A program made the translations under genes and the position numbers. Positions 15,905 to 24,056 of a DNA stretch of 64,000 nt are shown here, in pieces (positions within the stretch are counted from its first letter, which is position 1; each line of letters begins with the position of its first letter). Source of the stretch: Clostridia bacterium (lineage in GTDB: Bacteria > Bacillota > Clostridia > Christensenellales > Aristaeellaceae); NCBI GenBank assembly GCA_017395065.1, contig JAFPWH010000015.1:38281-102280 (forward strand), read 5' to 3'. The notes under the pieces are model-generated. The model did no database searches. It was given only the letters and a program-made list of their open reading frames with translations, and was not told where the DNA came from.

Positions 15905-17452
15905 ATGTCGAAACGCAGAATGTTCTTCAAAATGATAACCGCCTCGCTTTTACGGCGCAGGAGCCGCATGCTGATCGCGCTTTTGTCCATCGCCGTGGGC
16001 GCGACGATTTTGGCCGGCCTCGTGACCGTATACGTGGACGTGCCGCGCCAGATGGCCGCTTCGTTTCGCTCCTACGGCGCGAACATGCTTCTGATGCCGG
16101 GCGAAAAAAAGGCCCTGAACCGGGAAAGCACAGACGAAGCGCTTTCGCTGATCAGCCGGGAAAAGCTTCAGGGCGCGTCGCCATACCGTTACATTTCCGC
16201 CGAGTTTATGGGCAATCAGACGGGCGAGGGCAAATACTCGAGCCAGCTCAAGTTCATGACGGCGGGCACTTCCTTTGACGAGGTGCAAAAGACCAGCCCC
16301 TATTTCGCCGTCGAGGGCAGGTATCCCGAGGCGCCCAGAGAGGCGCTGGTGGGAAAGAACGTGGCCGCCACCGTCGGCGTTAAGCCGGGCGGGAACGTGC
16401 GCCTCGCCTACGACAGGGTGAAAACCGTCGCCGCGGGTCAGACGCAAAGGGAGCTTCAGGGCAGCGCCCCGGGCTATTACGACGCAGAGGTCGGCGCGAC
16501 CGTCCTTCTGAACGAAGACGGCACGATCGCGGCCGTGGCCATGGACCTGAGCCGCCAGACGCCCTTCCGCGTCGCGGGGCTCACGACCGACAGCTTTACG
16601 GACACATACGGCGTCGCGCACGCCGAAAGCTTTACCGATCAGTTTATCGGAAAGCAGATTCCGCTAACGATGAGCGCCTCGGCGGACGATCTCGACGAAT
16701 ACATCGACGCAGTCAGCGGCGCGACCGCAAGCTGCAAGGCCGTCGTGGACGCCGTGAACGCGGCGAGCGAGACCGGCACGCACAGCGCCGGGCAGCAGAT
16801 CACCGACACCGAGCGCGCCGCGATGAGCTTTACCGTGGTCGGCATCCTCGAAACCGGCGGCGAAGAGGAGGATTACATCTACCTTTCGCAAAGGGACATG
16901 GAGGATCTGACGGACGAAAGGGACGTTTACGACGTCGTGGAGCTGAGCGTGAGCGGCAGCAGCGAGGAACTGAGCGCCCTTGCAGGCGAGATTAACGAAA
17001 AGACGGGTCTGGAGGCGCGCCTCGTAAAGCGCGTTACGAAATCCGAGGCCGGCGTGCTCGGAAAGCTGCAGGCGCTGGTGTTCCTGGTCACGCTCGTGGT
17101 GCTCGTTCTTACGATGATCAGCGTGTCCACGACAATGACCGCCGTGGTCAGCGAGCGCCGAAAGGAGATCGGCTTAAGGAAGGCGCTGGGCGCCTCCGAC
17201 GGCTCCATCCGCGTGGAATTTCTGGGAGAGGGCCTGTTTCTGGGGCTGCTCGGCGGCGTCGTCGGCGCGGTCCTGGGCTATGTGTTCGCGCTCGTGGTGA
17301 GCCGCCGGGTGTTCGGCAGCGACCTGCAGTTCAACTTCCTGCTGGTGCCCGCGACGATACTGGTCTCGATGCTGGTCTCGGCGCTGAGCTGTCTGATCCC
17401 CGTAAAGAGAGCGGTCGCCATCGATCCCGCGCTGGTGCTGAAAGGAGAATAG
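15905..17452 (+). CDS. FtsX-like ABC permease with inserted FMN_bind-type domain
   Basis: 515 residues, about 80 longer than its partner. It has an N-terminal helix, outer domain part 1, then at residues ~189-287 an insertion that reads as an FMN_bind domain: GYYDAEVGATVLLNEDGTI, HAESFTDQFIGK and DAVSGATASCKAVVDAVN. In NqrC/RnfG-type proteins the Thr of SGAT (here T274) carries FMN through a phosphoester bond made by ApbE on the outer face of the membrane. Outer domain part 2 and three C-terminal helices with SERRKEIGLRKALGASDGSI follow. It pairs with the ATPase that starts 3 bases later. This suggests redox chemistry inside the transporter, perhaps Fe(III) reduction. No apbE gene lies in the window. 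Confidence 0.82.
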   Translation: MSKRRMFFKMITASLLRRRSRMLIALLSIAVGATILAGLVTVYVDVPRQMAASFRSYGANMLLMPGEKKALNRESTDEALSLISREKLQGASPYRYISAEFMGNQTGEGKYSSQLKFMTAGTSFDEVQKTSPYFAVEGRYPEAPREALVGKNVAATVGVKPGGNVRLAYDRVKTVAAGQTQRELQGSAPGYYDAEVGATVLLNEDGTIAAVAMDLSRQTPFRVAGLTTDSFTDTYGVAHAESFTDQFIGKQIPLTMSASADDLDEYIDAVSGATASCKAVVDAVNAASETGTHSAGQQITDTERAAMSFTVVGILETGGEEEDYIYLSQRDMEDLTDERDVYDVVELSVSGSSEELSALAGEINEKTGLEARLVKRVTKSEAGVLGKLQALVFLVTLVVLVLTMISVSTTMTAVVSERRKEIGLRKALGASDGSIRVEFLGEGLFLGLLGGVVGAVLGYVFALVVSRRVFGSDLQFNFLLVPATILVSMLVSALSCLIPVKRAVAIDPALVLKGE

Positions 17453-17455
17453 AAC

Positions 17456-18130
17456 ATGAGTCTGCTCGAAATAAAAAACGTATCCAAAATCTACGGAGAA
17501 CTCAAGGCGCTGGACGACGTGAGCCTGTCCGTGGAAAAGGGCGAATGGGTCGCCATCATGGGGCCGTCCGGCTCCGGCAAATCCACGATGATGAACATCA
17601 TCGGCTGCATGGACAAGCCCACCAAAGGGCAGGTGCTGCTGGACGGCGTGGACATCTCGAAGGAGTCCGGCAGGAAGCTTACCGAGATTCGCCGCGACAA
17701 GATCGGGCTGATCTTCCAGCAGTTCCACATGGTCAGTTACCTGACCGCCGTGGAAAACGTGATGGTGAGCCAGTATTATCATTCCATGCCGGACGAAAAG
17801 GAAGCCCTCGAGGCGCTGGACAGGGTGGGCCTTAAGCAGCGCGCGCGGCATCTGCCCAGCCAGCTCTCCGGCGGCGAACAGCAAAGGGTGTGCGTGGCGC
17901 GGGCACTGATCAACCATCCGGAATTGATCCTGGCGGACGAACCCACGGGCAACCTGGACGAGGCCAACGAGAACATCGTGCTGGATCTGTTCAGGCAATT
18001 GCACCGCGAGGGCACGACGCTGATCGTCGTCACTCACGACCCCGAGGTCGGCGAGGCCGCACAGCGCATGATCGTGCTGGAACACGGCAGGGTGGCCCGG
18101 GAAGTCGTCAATGAAAGCTTTGAAGCGTGA
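17456..18130 (+). CDS. ABC ATPase of the P19 iron system
   Basis: 224 residues. Walker [11 protein letters not shown]-loop in LIFQQFHMV, signature LSGGEQQR, Walker [13 protein letters not shown] and H-loop VVTHD are all intact, in the MacB/LolD subgroup. The gene starts 3 bases after the permease stop and would energise the two FtsX-like permeases. It corresponds in order to Campylobacter Cj1663. Confidence 0.94.
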   Translation: MSLLEIKNVSKIYGELKALDDVSLSVEKGEWVAIMGPSGSGKSTMMNIIGCMDKPTKGQVLLDGVDISKESGRKLTEIRRDKIGLIFQQFHMVSYLTAVENVMVSQYYHSMPDEKEALEALDRVGLKQRARHLPSQLSGGEQQRVCVARALINHPELILADEPTGNLDEANENIVLDLFRQLHREGTTLIVVTHDPEVGEAAQRMIVLEHGRVAREVVNESFEA

Positions 18131-18197
18131 CGCGCCGGGCAGGCGCATCACGGGCGTATTCTGAATCGAACAGACTGCAACAGAAGGAGGATAATCC

Positions 18198-18680
18198 ATG
18201 AAAAAGTTCCTGTGCATACTGACCTGCGCCGTGCTCGCGCTGAGTCTCGTCTGCGTCGCCGAGCAGGAGGTGGACGCGGTGTCGTCCGCCTCGACCGCCT
18301 CCTATTTCGACGGCATCAGCGGTGACGAACTGATGGACGCGATCAACAGCTACACTGGCTTTTATGCCGTCGCTTCCGTCAACAGCGACGGCACGCCGAA
18401 CATCGCCTACTTCATCTATGCCATGGTGAAGCTGGACGATACCTACTACCTGCAGCTTGGTCTGAGCCCCAATCAGACCACGCTAAACATAGACAACGGC
18501 TCATCCCTTATGGCCATGTACGGCAAAACGCCCGAGGCTTATCCGTACGCTTCCGTGGGCGCGCGCATGTATCTGCAAAAGGTCGTGGACGAAGAGACGC
18601 TGCTTGCGCTCTCCGCCTTCTCGCCCGCAGGCTATACGCCGCTTTACTACAAAGTGACAAAGACCGTTCCGATGGGCTGA
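18198..18680 (+). CDS. Exported pyridoxamine-phosphate-oxidase-like split-barrel protein
   Basis: 160 residues with a signal peptide (MKKFLCILTCAVLALSLVCVAE). The mature part reads as an FMN/heme-binding split barrel: GFYAVASVNSDGTPNIAYF is the opening strand pair, followed by YYLQLGLSPNQTTLNIDNGSS and YASVGARMYLQKV. Such proteins are normally cytoplasmic, so export is unusual. GAAGGAGG precedes the ATG, and the gene follows the ATPase after a 67-base gap holding only a small GC hairpin (18132-18146). It sits where the thioredoxin-like proteins Cj1664-Cj1665 occur in Campylobacter, so an extracytoplasmic electron-transfer role is a reasonable guess. Cofactor binding is unproven. Confidence 0.72.
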   Translation: MKKFLCILTCAVLALSLVCVAEQEVDAVSSASTASYFDGISGDELMDAINSYTGFYAVASVNSDGTPNIAYFIYAMVKLDDTYYLQLGLSPNQTTLNIDNGSSLMAMYGKTPEAYPYASVGARMYLQKVVDEETLLALSAFSPAGYTPLYYKVTKTVPMG

Positions 18681-18844
18681 GCGCAAAAACAAAAGAGCGC
18701 CTTGCGCTCCCGGTCCGTCAAGCTGTGTGTTACAAAGCTGCCCGGATTCTCTTGAATCCTGTCCGGCTTATTCAGACACGGCAGATCACTTCTTTGACTC
18801 CTTTGCGGGGTGCGGATTATTTTGCGCTTATGAGGGCTTGCGGG

Positions 18845-18888
18845 TTGACGCTCTTTTTGCTTTGGTAGTATAATAGGGCATACCAAAG
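18845..18888 (+). promoter_or_regulatory. Promoter with inverted repeat around the -10 box
   Basis: -35 TTGACG (18845-18850), 18-base spacer, -10 TATAAT (18869-18874). CTTTGGTA (18860-18867) and TACCAAAG (18881-18888) are perfect 8-base inverted arms flanking the -10, with centres 21 bases (two helical turns) apart, as expected for a repressor dimer site. The rest of the 224-base gap holds a small GAGCGC/GCGCTC hairpin near 18693-18707 with a U-rich tract only on the minus strand. Confidence 0.65.
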
Positions 18889-18904
18889 ATAAAGGAGCTT
18901 TCTC

Positions 18905-19705
18905 ATGAACACCATCTACCATTGCTTCCCCGGCGGGAAACACAAGGCGCTCACGTTCAGCTATGACGACGGCAAGGTGTTTGACCGCCATCTGGTCGAG
19001 GTTTTCAACAAAAACGGGCTGAAGGGCACGTTCAATCTGAACAGCGGCATCATGCCCCGCGATCCGGACAGGATACAGCCGGGTGAGGTCAAAACGCTCT
19101 ACGCGGGCCACGAGGTCGCCTGCCACACGTACACGCATCCCACCATCGCGCGCTGTCCCGCGGAGGGCGTGGTGCAGCAGGTTCTGGAGGACAGGCGGCT
19201 GTTGGAGGAGATGTGCGGCTATGCCGTGCGGGGGCTTGCCTATCCCAACGGCTCCTTCAGCCCGGAGATCATGGCGCTTTTGCCCTACACAGGCATCCGC
19301 TACGCCCGCACCGTGACCAGCACGATGGGCTTTGCGATGCCGACGAACTACATGGCCTGGGACGCGACCTGCCACCACAAGCGGGATTTGATGAACCTGG
19401 GCGAGCAGTTTTTGGGGCTGTACAAGACGCAGTACCTGTACCTGATGTACGTCTGGGGCCATTCCTATGAGTTCGATATGGACGGCAACTGGCAATTGAT
19501 CGAGGACTTCTGCGCCAAAATGGGCGGCAAGGACGACATCTGGTACGCGACCAACATACAGATCGCCGAGGACGAGGACGCGTTCAAGCGCCTGATCTTC
19601 ACCTCCGACTTAAAGCACGTGCACAACCCCTCCTTCCAGAGCGTGTGGCTGAGCGTGAACAACGAGATCGTGGAGGTCAAGGGCGGCGCGTACGCGAGCC
19701 TGTAA
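18905..19705 (+). CDS. NodB-like polysaccharide deacetylase family protein
   Basis: 266 residues. The CE4 metal motifs are visible: TFSYDDG (residues ~17-23, the DD pair) and HEVACHTYTHPT (H-x3-x-H). YPNGSFSPEI corresponds to the family's R/Y-P-G-type motif, and MYVWGHSYEF probably supplies the last catalytic His. There is no signal peptide, so unlike peptidoglycan deacetylases it should act in the cytoplasm, perhaps on a small sugar or amide. GGAGC lies before the ATG. It appears monocistronic with a promoter that has its own inverted repeat. The substrate is unknown. Confidence 0.82.
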   Translation: MNTIYHCFPGGKHKALTFSYDDGKVFDRHLVEVFNKNGLKGTFNLNSGIMPRDPDRIQPGEVKTLYAGHEVACHTYTHPTIARCPAEGVVQQVLEDRRLLEEMCGYAVRGLAYPNGSFSPEIMALLPYTGIRYARTVTSTMGFAMPTNYMAWDATCHHKRDLMNLGEQFLGLYKTQYLYLMYVWGHSYEFDMDGNWQLIEDFCAKMGGKDDIWYATNIQIAEDEDAFKRLIFTSDLKHVHNPSFQSVWLSVNNEIVEVKGGAYASL

Positions 19706-19734
19706 AGTACACTTTTCGGATTGCGTCCGGACGA

Positions 19735-19764
19735 TTGACAGAAATAAGGCGCATACGTTATAAT
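19735..19764 (+). promoter_or_regulatory. Promoter of the DUF6273 protein gene
   Basis: -35 TTGACA (19735-19740), 18-base spacer and -10 TATAAT (19759-19764), about 75 bases before the ATG. Confidence 0.7.
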
Positions 19765-19838
19765 ACGGTCAGCCTGCGTACCGGCTTGAACGCTGTTCGG
19801 GCCGGTATGATTCTGTGGGTTTCGGGAGGAAAAAGTTC

Positions 19839-20543
19839 ATGACGAAGAGGATCTGCGCACTTTTGCTCTGCCTTACGCTGACGCTTGGCCTTAGCGCCCT
19901 GGGCGAGCCCCTCGTGGGCGCGCACGGTGTAAACGTTCCGAATGTGGGCGACGTCGTCACTTTCGGCGTGTACGAACAGGACAACGTGCTCTCAAACGGC
20001 ACCGAGCCGCTCGAATGGCTCGTTCTGGAGATCAAAAACGGCTGCGCGCTGCTGTATACCAAGTACGTCATCGACTGGGATTACTTCAACAGCGGCAACG
20101 GCGGCGGCGAGAAGAAGTACGTCTGGAAGCAGAACACCATCTACGAGTGGCTGAACGACGATTTCTTAAGCAGTGCCTTTACGCCCGCCGAGCAGGCGCT
20201 TCTGTGCGAGACGACGCCCTACGGGGAAACCGTCGGCAGGGTGACGCTGCTCAGCTACGCCGAGGCGAACAGCCTGTTCAAGAGTACGAAAGCCCGCATC
20301 GGCCTGCCTACCAAGGCGGCGCTGGCCAAGGGCGCCTACGTCTGGGAGGACGGCGGCGGCTGCTGGACCTGGCTGCGCACTCCCGCCCGCGTGTACGATT
20401 ACACCCAGCGCGACTGGGACTACATGGACTGGCGCGAAGCCGTCTGCGGCATCACCGGCAACGGCAGCATGGACGACTGGGGCTACATCGTCAACCGCAC
20501 CCGCAGGGGCGTAAGACCCGCGGTGTGGGTGAAGCTGCACTGA
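19839..20543 (+). CDS. Secreted DUF6273 domain protein
   Basis: 234 residues with a signal peptide (cleaved near LSALGEP). The remainder is one DUF6273 domain: VTFGVYEQDN at the start, EWLVLEIKNGCALLYTKY, a WLNDDFLSSAFTPAEQ segment, LLSYAEANSLF, WTWLRTPA and the closing GVRPAVWVKL. The domain is common in clostridial and other gut surface proteins and has a C-type-lectin-like look; its function is unknown. GGGAGGA lies 8 bases before the chosen ATG. It is followed by the large hairpin-repeat array. Confidence 0.82.
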   Translation: MTKRICALLLCLTLTLGLSALGEPLVGAHGVNVPNVGDVVTFGVYEQDNVLSNGTEPLEWLVLEIKNGCALLYTKYVIDWDYFNSGNGGGEKKYVWKQNTIYEWLNDDFLSSAFTPAEQALLCETTPYGETVGRVTLLSYAEANSLFKSTKARIGLPTKAALAKGAYVWEDGGGCWTWLRTPARVYDYTQRDWDYMDWREAVCGITGNGSMDDWGYIVNRTRRGVRPAVWVKLH

Positions 20544-20632
20544 GAAAAAGCGCACAAGCAAAGCTGCGGACAGCCTCCGCAGCTTCGCTGTTTTTGGGGG
20601 TTTAGCGGATAAACAGCCGCAAACCGCCGCGA

Positions 20633-21138
20633 CGGACATATTGCGGAATTTGGATAACCTCCGATTAATGCATGAATATGCGTCGTCTCCGTAGCGGCGG
20701 CAATCTGCCGCCATAAGCATTGCGTATACGAGACGATATAACGTAAAACGTAATTCCCCTGCGTATACCCCCGTAGCGGCGGCGTCTACGCCGCCATGGG
20801 CATTGCGTATACGAAACGATGCAGCGTAAAGCGCGATTTCCCGCGTATCCGCCGCACCCATGGCGGCAGATTGCCGCCGCTACGGACAGATTGCGAAATT
20901 TGGATAACCTCCGTTTAGTGCATGAATATGCGTCGTCACCGTAGCGGCGGCAACCTGCCGCCATAGGCATTGCGTATACGAGACGATATAACGTAAAGCG
21001 TAATTCCCCTGCGTATACCCCCGTAGCGGCGGCGTCTACGCCGCCATGGGCATTGCGTATACGAAACGATGCGGCGTAAAGCGCGATTTCCCGCGTATCC
21101 GCCTCGCCCATGGCGGCAGATTGCCGCCGCTACGGATT
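20633..21138. repeat. Tandem ~250-bp duplication built of six GC hairpin repeats
   Basis: Two units (about 20633-20882 and 20883-21132) align with a constant offset of 250 bases; for example TTGCGGAATTTGGATAACC at 20641 recurs as TTGCGAAATTTGGATAACC at 20891. Each unit holds three hairpins of the family GGCGGC...GCCGCC, the third in reverse orientation, linked by GCATTGCGTATACG-containing spacers. The repeats are open in several frames, but the peptides only mirror the repeat. The rest of this 750-base gap carries only the terminator near 21.25 kb. Confidence 0.85.
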
Positions 21139-21216
21139 GGGCGCGAGGCTGTTGCATCAAACGGATGTTTCCCGTATACGCTTCAAAAATACGATAATAC
21201 GGTTCTGCCGCCAAAA

Positions 21217-21277
21217 ACGGAGCCGTGAAGCAAGCCGACATAAACGGCTTTCCTTCACGGCTCCGTCTGTTTTTTTT
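21217..21277. terminator. Bidirectional intrinsic terminator downstream of dapH
   Basis: ACGGAGCCGTGAAG (21217-21230) pairs with CTTCACGGCTCCGT (21253-21266), with an inner AAGCCG/CGGCTT stem. An A-run on the left and T-run (21270-21277) on the right allow termination in both directions. It serves the leftward dapB-dapH operon. Confidence 0.85.
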
Positions 21278-21295
21278 GCCCGTCCGGTCAAAAAC

Positions 21296-21979
21296 TCACA
21301 GCGTCCGCAGGGCGTCGACCAGGGCGGTCTTGCTCTGGGTCTTTTCGTCCTTGTATTTGATGACGCGGGCGGGCACGCCGGCGACGACCGCGTTATCGGG
21401 CACGTCCTGAGTCACGATCGCGCCGGCGGCGACGACCGCGCCCCTGCCCACGTGTACGCCCTCGATGACGACGGCGTTGGCGCCGACCAGCACGCCGTCT
21501 TCGATGACGACGGGCTTTGCGCTTGCGGGCTCCACGACGCCGGCCAGCACCGCGCCCGCGCCGATATGGCAGTTTTTGCCGACGGTCGCCCTGCCGCCCA
21601 GCACCGCGCCCATGTCGATCATCGTGCCTTCGCCGACGACGGCGCCGATGTTGATGACCGCGCCCATCATGATGACGGCGCGATCGCCGATCTCCACCTT
21701 GTCGCGAATGAAGGCGCCGGGCTCGATGCGGGCGTTGACGTTTTTGTAGTCGAGCAGCGGAACGGCGCTGTTTCGGCGGTCGAGCTCGAGCTCGCAGTCG
21801 GTGATGTATTCGCGGTTGGCGTCAAGCCATTCTTCCACGTCCTTAAGCTCCCCGAGGATCACGGGGCCGAAGGCGCGAAGGCCCTTCGTGTCGAGAGGCT
21901 TTGTGCTGTTATAGTACAGTTTTACCGGCGTTTTCTTTTCCGCGTCGCGGATGAAGGCGATGATTTCGTTTGCGTCCAT
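21296..21979 (-). CDS. dapH: 2,3,4,5-tetrahydropyridine-2,6-dicarboxylate N-acetyltransferase
   Basis: 227 residues. An N-terminal helical domain (residues 1-80) is followed by left-handed beta-helix hexapeptide repeats ([20 protein letters not shown] and onward to [13 protein letters not shown]), the DapH architecture of Firmicutes. It acetylates tetrahydrodipicolinate in the acetyl branch of lysine/diaminopimelate synthesis, supplying peptidoglycan. The length is close to the ~235 residues usual for DapH. It follows dapB by 14 bases in the same operon, so consecutive pathway steps are together. GGGAG precedes the ATG. Confidence 0.95.
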   Translation of the reverse strand: MDANEIIAFIRDAEKKTPVKLYYNSTKPLDTKGLRAFGPVILGELKDVEEWLDANREYITDCELELDRRNSAVPLLDYKNVNARIEPGAFIRDKVEIGDRAVIMMGAVINIGAVVGEGTMIDMGAVLGGRATVGKNCHIGAGAVLAGVVEPASAKPVVIEDGVLVGANAVVIEGVHVGRGAVVAAGAIVTQDVPDNAVVAGVPARVIKYKDEKTQSKTALVDALRTL

Positions 21980-21993
21980 GTTTTTTCTCCCGT

Positions 21994-22707
21994 TTACAGT
22001 TGAATGACGTCGTCCATCGTGTACATGCCCGGGCCCTTGCGGCTCAGAATCAGCGCGGCCCTCACCGCGCCCGCGGCGAAGATGCGGCGGCTCTGGGCTT
22101 CGTGGCGCAATTCGATCAGCTCGTTGTCGCCCATGAACAGCACGCGGTGTTCGCCCGCCTGCGTGCCGCCGCGCACGGCGTGCAGCCCGATCTCGCGGCC
22201 CCGCGCGCCGATCTGCCCTTCGCGCCCATAGAGGCGGGGCTTGTCGCCCTTCACGTCCGCGGCCTCGGCGAGGCTGAGCGCCGTGCCGCTGGGCGCGTCC
22301 TGCTTTTTGTTGTGATGCGCCTCGACGATCTCGATGTCGAAATCCTCGCCCAGCGCCAGCGCGGTCATGCGCACCGCTTTTTTGAGCACCGCGACGCCCA
22401 GAGAGTAGTTGCTCGAACAGATCACGGGCACCTTCTGCGCGGTTTCGGCAAGAAGCTTTCGCGCCTCTTCGTCAAAGCCGGTCGTGCCCACGACGAGCGC
22501 GCAGCCGTATTTGAGCGCCAGATTTGCGCTGCTCTTTACGCCGCCGGGCGCGGAAAAATCCAGTATCGCGTCCGGCGCTTCCTTTTCGTCCCACGCGGGC
22601 AGCAGCGGATCGATCTTGCCGACGATCATGCAGTCGTCCCGCGCGCTGACCACGTCCTCGATCATTTTTCCCATGCGGCCGTAGCCGATCAAAAGAAGTT
22701 TGGTCAT
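21994..22707 (-). CDS. dapB: 4-hydroxy-tetrahydrodipicolinate reductase
   Basis: 237 residues from the ATG at 22707, with GGAG seven bases upstream; the longer open frame to 22764 has no site. The N-terminal Rossmann motif is [13 protein letters not shown]. The catalytic block [16 protein letters not shown] contains the H-H-x-x-K and SGTA motifs for substrate binding, and [17 protein letters not shown] is typical of the C-terminal domain. It reduces the DapA product with NAD(P)H; DapH uses the product next, and its gene follows 14 bases downstream. No dapA is in the window. Confidence 0.95.
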   Translation of the reverse strand: MTKLLLIGYGRMGKMIEDVVSARDDCMIVGKIDPLLPAWDEKEAPDAILDFSAPGGVKSSANLALKYGCALVVGTTGFDEEARKLLAETAQKVPVICSSNYSLGVAVLKKAVRMTALALGEDFDIEIVEAHHNKKQDAPSGTALSLAEAADVKGDKPRLYGREGQIGARGREIGLHAVRGGTQAGEHRVLFMGDNELIELRHEAQSRRIFAAGAVRAALILSRKGPGMYTMDDVIQL

Positions 22708-22857
22708 ATCAACGCTCCTTTTTCGGTATGCGACTATTATATGCGCAAACCGGGGCGTTGGCAAGTTATTTATTCTTTTGGTTTGCAGACGGGGGAATGG
22801 GGATGGAGATGGGGAGAGAACGAGACAGAGCGCTGCCGATGCAGTGGTTCAGCATGG

Positions 22858-23266
22858 AGACGCCTCCGCAGCGGCGGCGTCTACGCCGCCATGGGCGTGG
22901 CGTATGCGATATAGCGAAACGGGAGGCGTGATTTACCGCGCTTTTTTGTAGCGGCGGCAACCTGCCGCCATGGGAGACGCGTATACGATGTGGCGAAACG
23001 TGAGGCACGGGGTTATGCGTATACGATTCGTTTGTGGCGGCCTTGAAGGCCGCCGCTACGGATGAGCGCGGTGTGGGTGCCTTCATTCGCATTTTTTGCG
23101 TATATGCGACGAAGGTGGCGGCAGATTGCCGCCGCTGCGGGTAGGCGCGATATTGGTGCCTTATTACGGGTTTGTCTGTGTATACGCGACGAAAATGGCG
23201 GCAGATTGCCGCCGCTGCGGTGGTACGACATGGGATGTCTCCGCAGCGGCGGCGTCTATGCTGCCA
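22858..23266. repeat. Array of six GC hairpin repeats
   Basis: Hairpins lie near 22865-22893 (TCTA loop), 22949-22975 (AACC variant), 23035-23061 (TTGAA loop), 23116-23140, 23196-23220 (ATC loop) and 23240-23266 (degenerate). The copies at 23116 and 23196 are 80 bases apart and near-identical. The spacers carry GCGTATACG-like words. No believable gene lies in this 613-base gap between dapB and the PepSY gene. Confidence 0.85.
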
Positions 23267-23320
23267 AACCCTTCGCTTTATTGTTCAGGGGTTGTTTTGG
23301 GGTTCGATTGCTCCCTGATG

Positions 23321-23932
23321 TCAGACGCTGCCGTCCGTTCCGGCGGTGGGCTGGGGGGATTCGGTGCTTGTGCCGTCCTGTGCTTTATCCTTTTTGCCGG
23401 AGCCGTGCTTGCTTCCGCCGTGGCGGCGGCTGCCCTTTTCGGGCTTTTCTTTGGAAGACTTGCCTTCCTTGCCGTCCTGCTTCGCCTTTTCGGCTTTGGC
23501 GGCCTCGTGTTCGGCGGCGTTTTCCGTGGTCTTTTCAAGGATCTCGCCGGTCACGGCGTCGATCTTGTAGCAGTGCCAGGTTTCGCCCTCGGTGAAGCTT
23601 ACCCTGTAGACGACGGTGCCGTCTTCCATTTTGGTCACGCGGACCTTGACCTTGCCGGCCTGTTCGGCGCTGAGATTCGCGTCAGCCAGCGCGGCGTCCT
23701 TTGCGGCCTGCTTGCCAACGGCGTTTTCGGGCTCGGCCGTCTTGCCCTTGTGCTTGCCGTGCGCGGTCTTGGCGGTGTCTTCCTGTGCCGCCTCGGTCTG
23801 ACCCTCCGTGCCGCTTTCGGCCGTCTGTTCCTGCGCGCTGCCTTCGGCGGTCTCCGCCAAAGCGCCGAGGCCGATCGCCGTGAAGGCGAGGACGAGGCTG
23901 AGCAGCAATGCGATCCATTTGTTGTGTTTCAT
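23321..23932 (-). CDS. Secreted PepSY domain protein with charged low-complexity tails
   Basis: 203 residues from the ATG at 23932 (GGAG eight bases upstream). A signal peptide (cleaved near ALAETA) is followed by an E/Q/T-rich linker. A PepSY domain covers residues ~75-135 (KDAALADANLSAEQAGKVKV, VVYRVSFTEGETWHCYKIDA and TGEILEKTTE). The tail is rich in Lys, Glu, Ser and Gly. PepSY modules are thought to inhibit or chaperone exported proteases; no protease is adjacent. The highly charged tail is probably disordered and could bind the cell wall. Confidence 0.8.
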   Translation of the reverse strand: MKHNKWIALLLSLVLAFTAIGLGALAETAEGSAQEQTAESGTEGQTEAAQEDTAKTAHGKHKGKTAEPENAVGKQAAKDAALADANLSAEQAGKVKVRVTKMEDGTVVYRVSFTEGETWHCYKIDAVTGEILEKTTENAAEHEAAKAEKAKQDGKEGKSSKEKPEKGSRRHGGSKHGSGKKDKAQDGTSTESPQPTAGTDGSV

Positions 23933-24056
23933 GTTTTTCACTCCTTTTCTTGCTTGCGGGCTTTTTCTGCCCGCTGAGGTCATTCTATCGCTTCGGCCGG
24001 AGAAAAATCTCCGAAACCGTGCGGCAGATCATACGTAAAGCGCCCGAAAAGCCGTT

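Noticed and set aside
18693..18707. Terminator for the iron operon
   Set aside because: GAGCGC-CTT-GCGCTC lacks a U-run on the plus strand; the U-rich tract is on the minus strand, where no gene ends. The real 3' end of the operon was not identified.
20166..21241. Several overlapping open frames encoding repeated peptides
   Set aside because: They arise from translation of the hairpin repeats in different frames. They repeat because the DNA repeats, and no start site or domain supports them.
23321..23983. Start of the PepSY protein at 23983
   Set aside because: The upstream 17 codons lack a ribosome-binding site and would put charged residues before the signal peptide; the ATG at 23932 follows GGAG.
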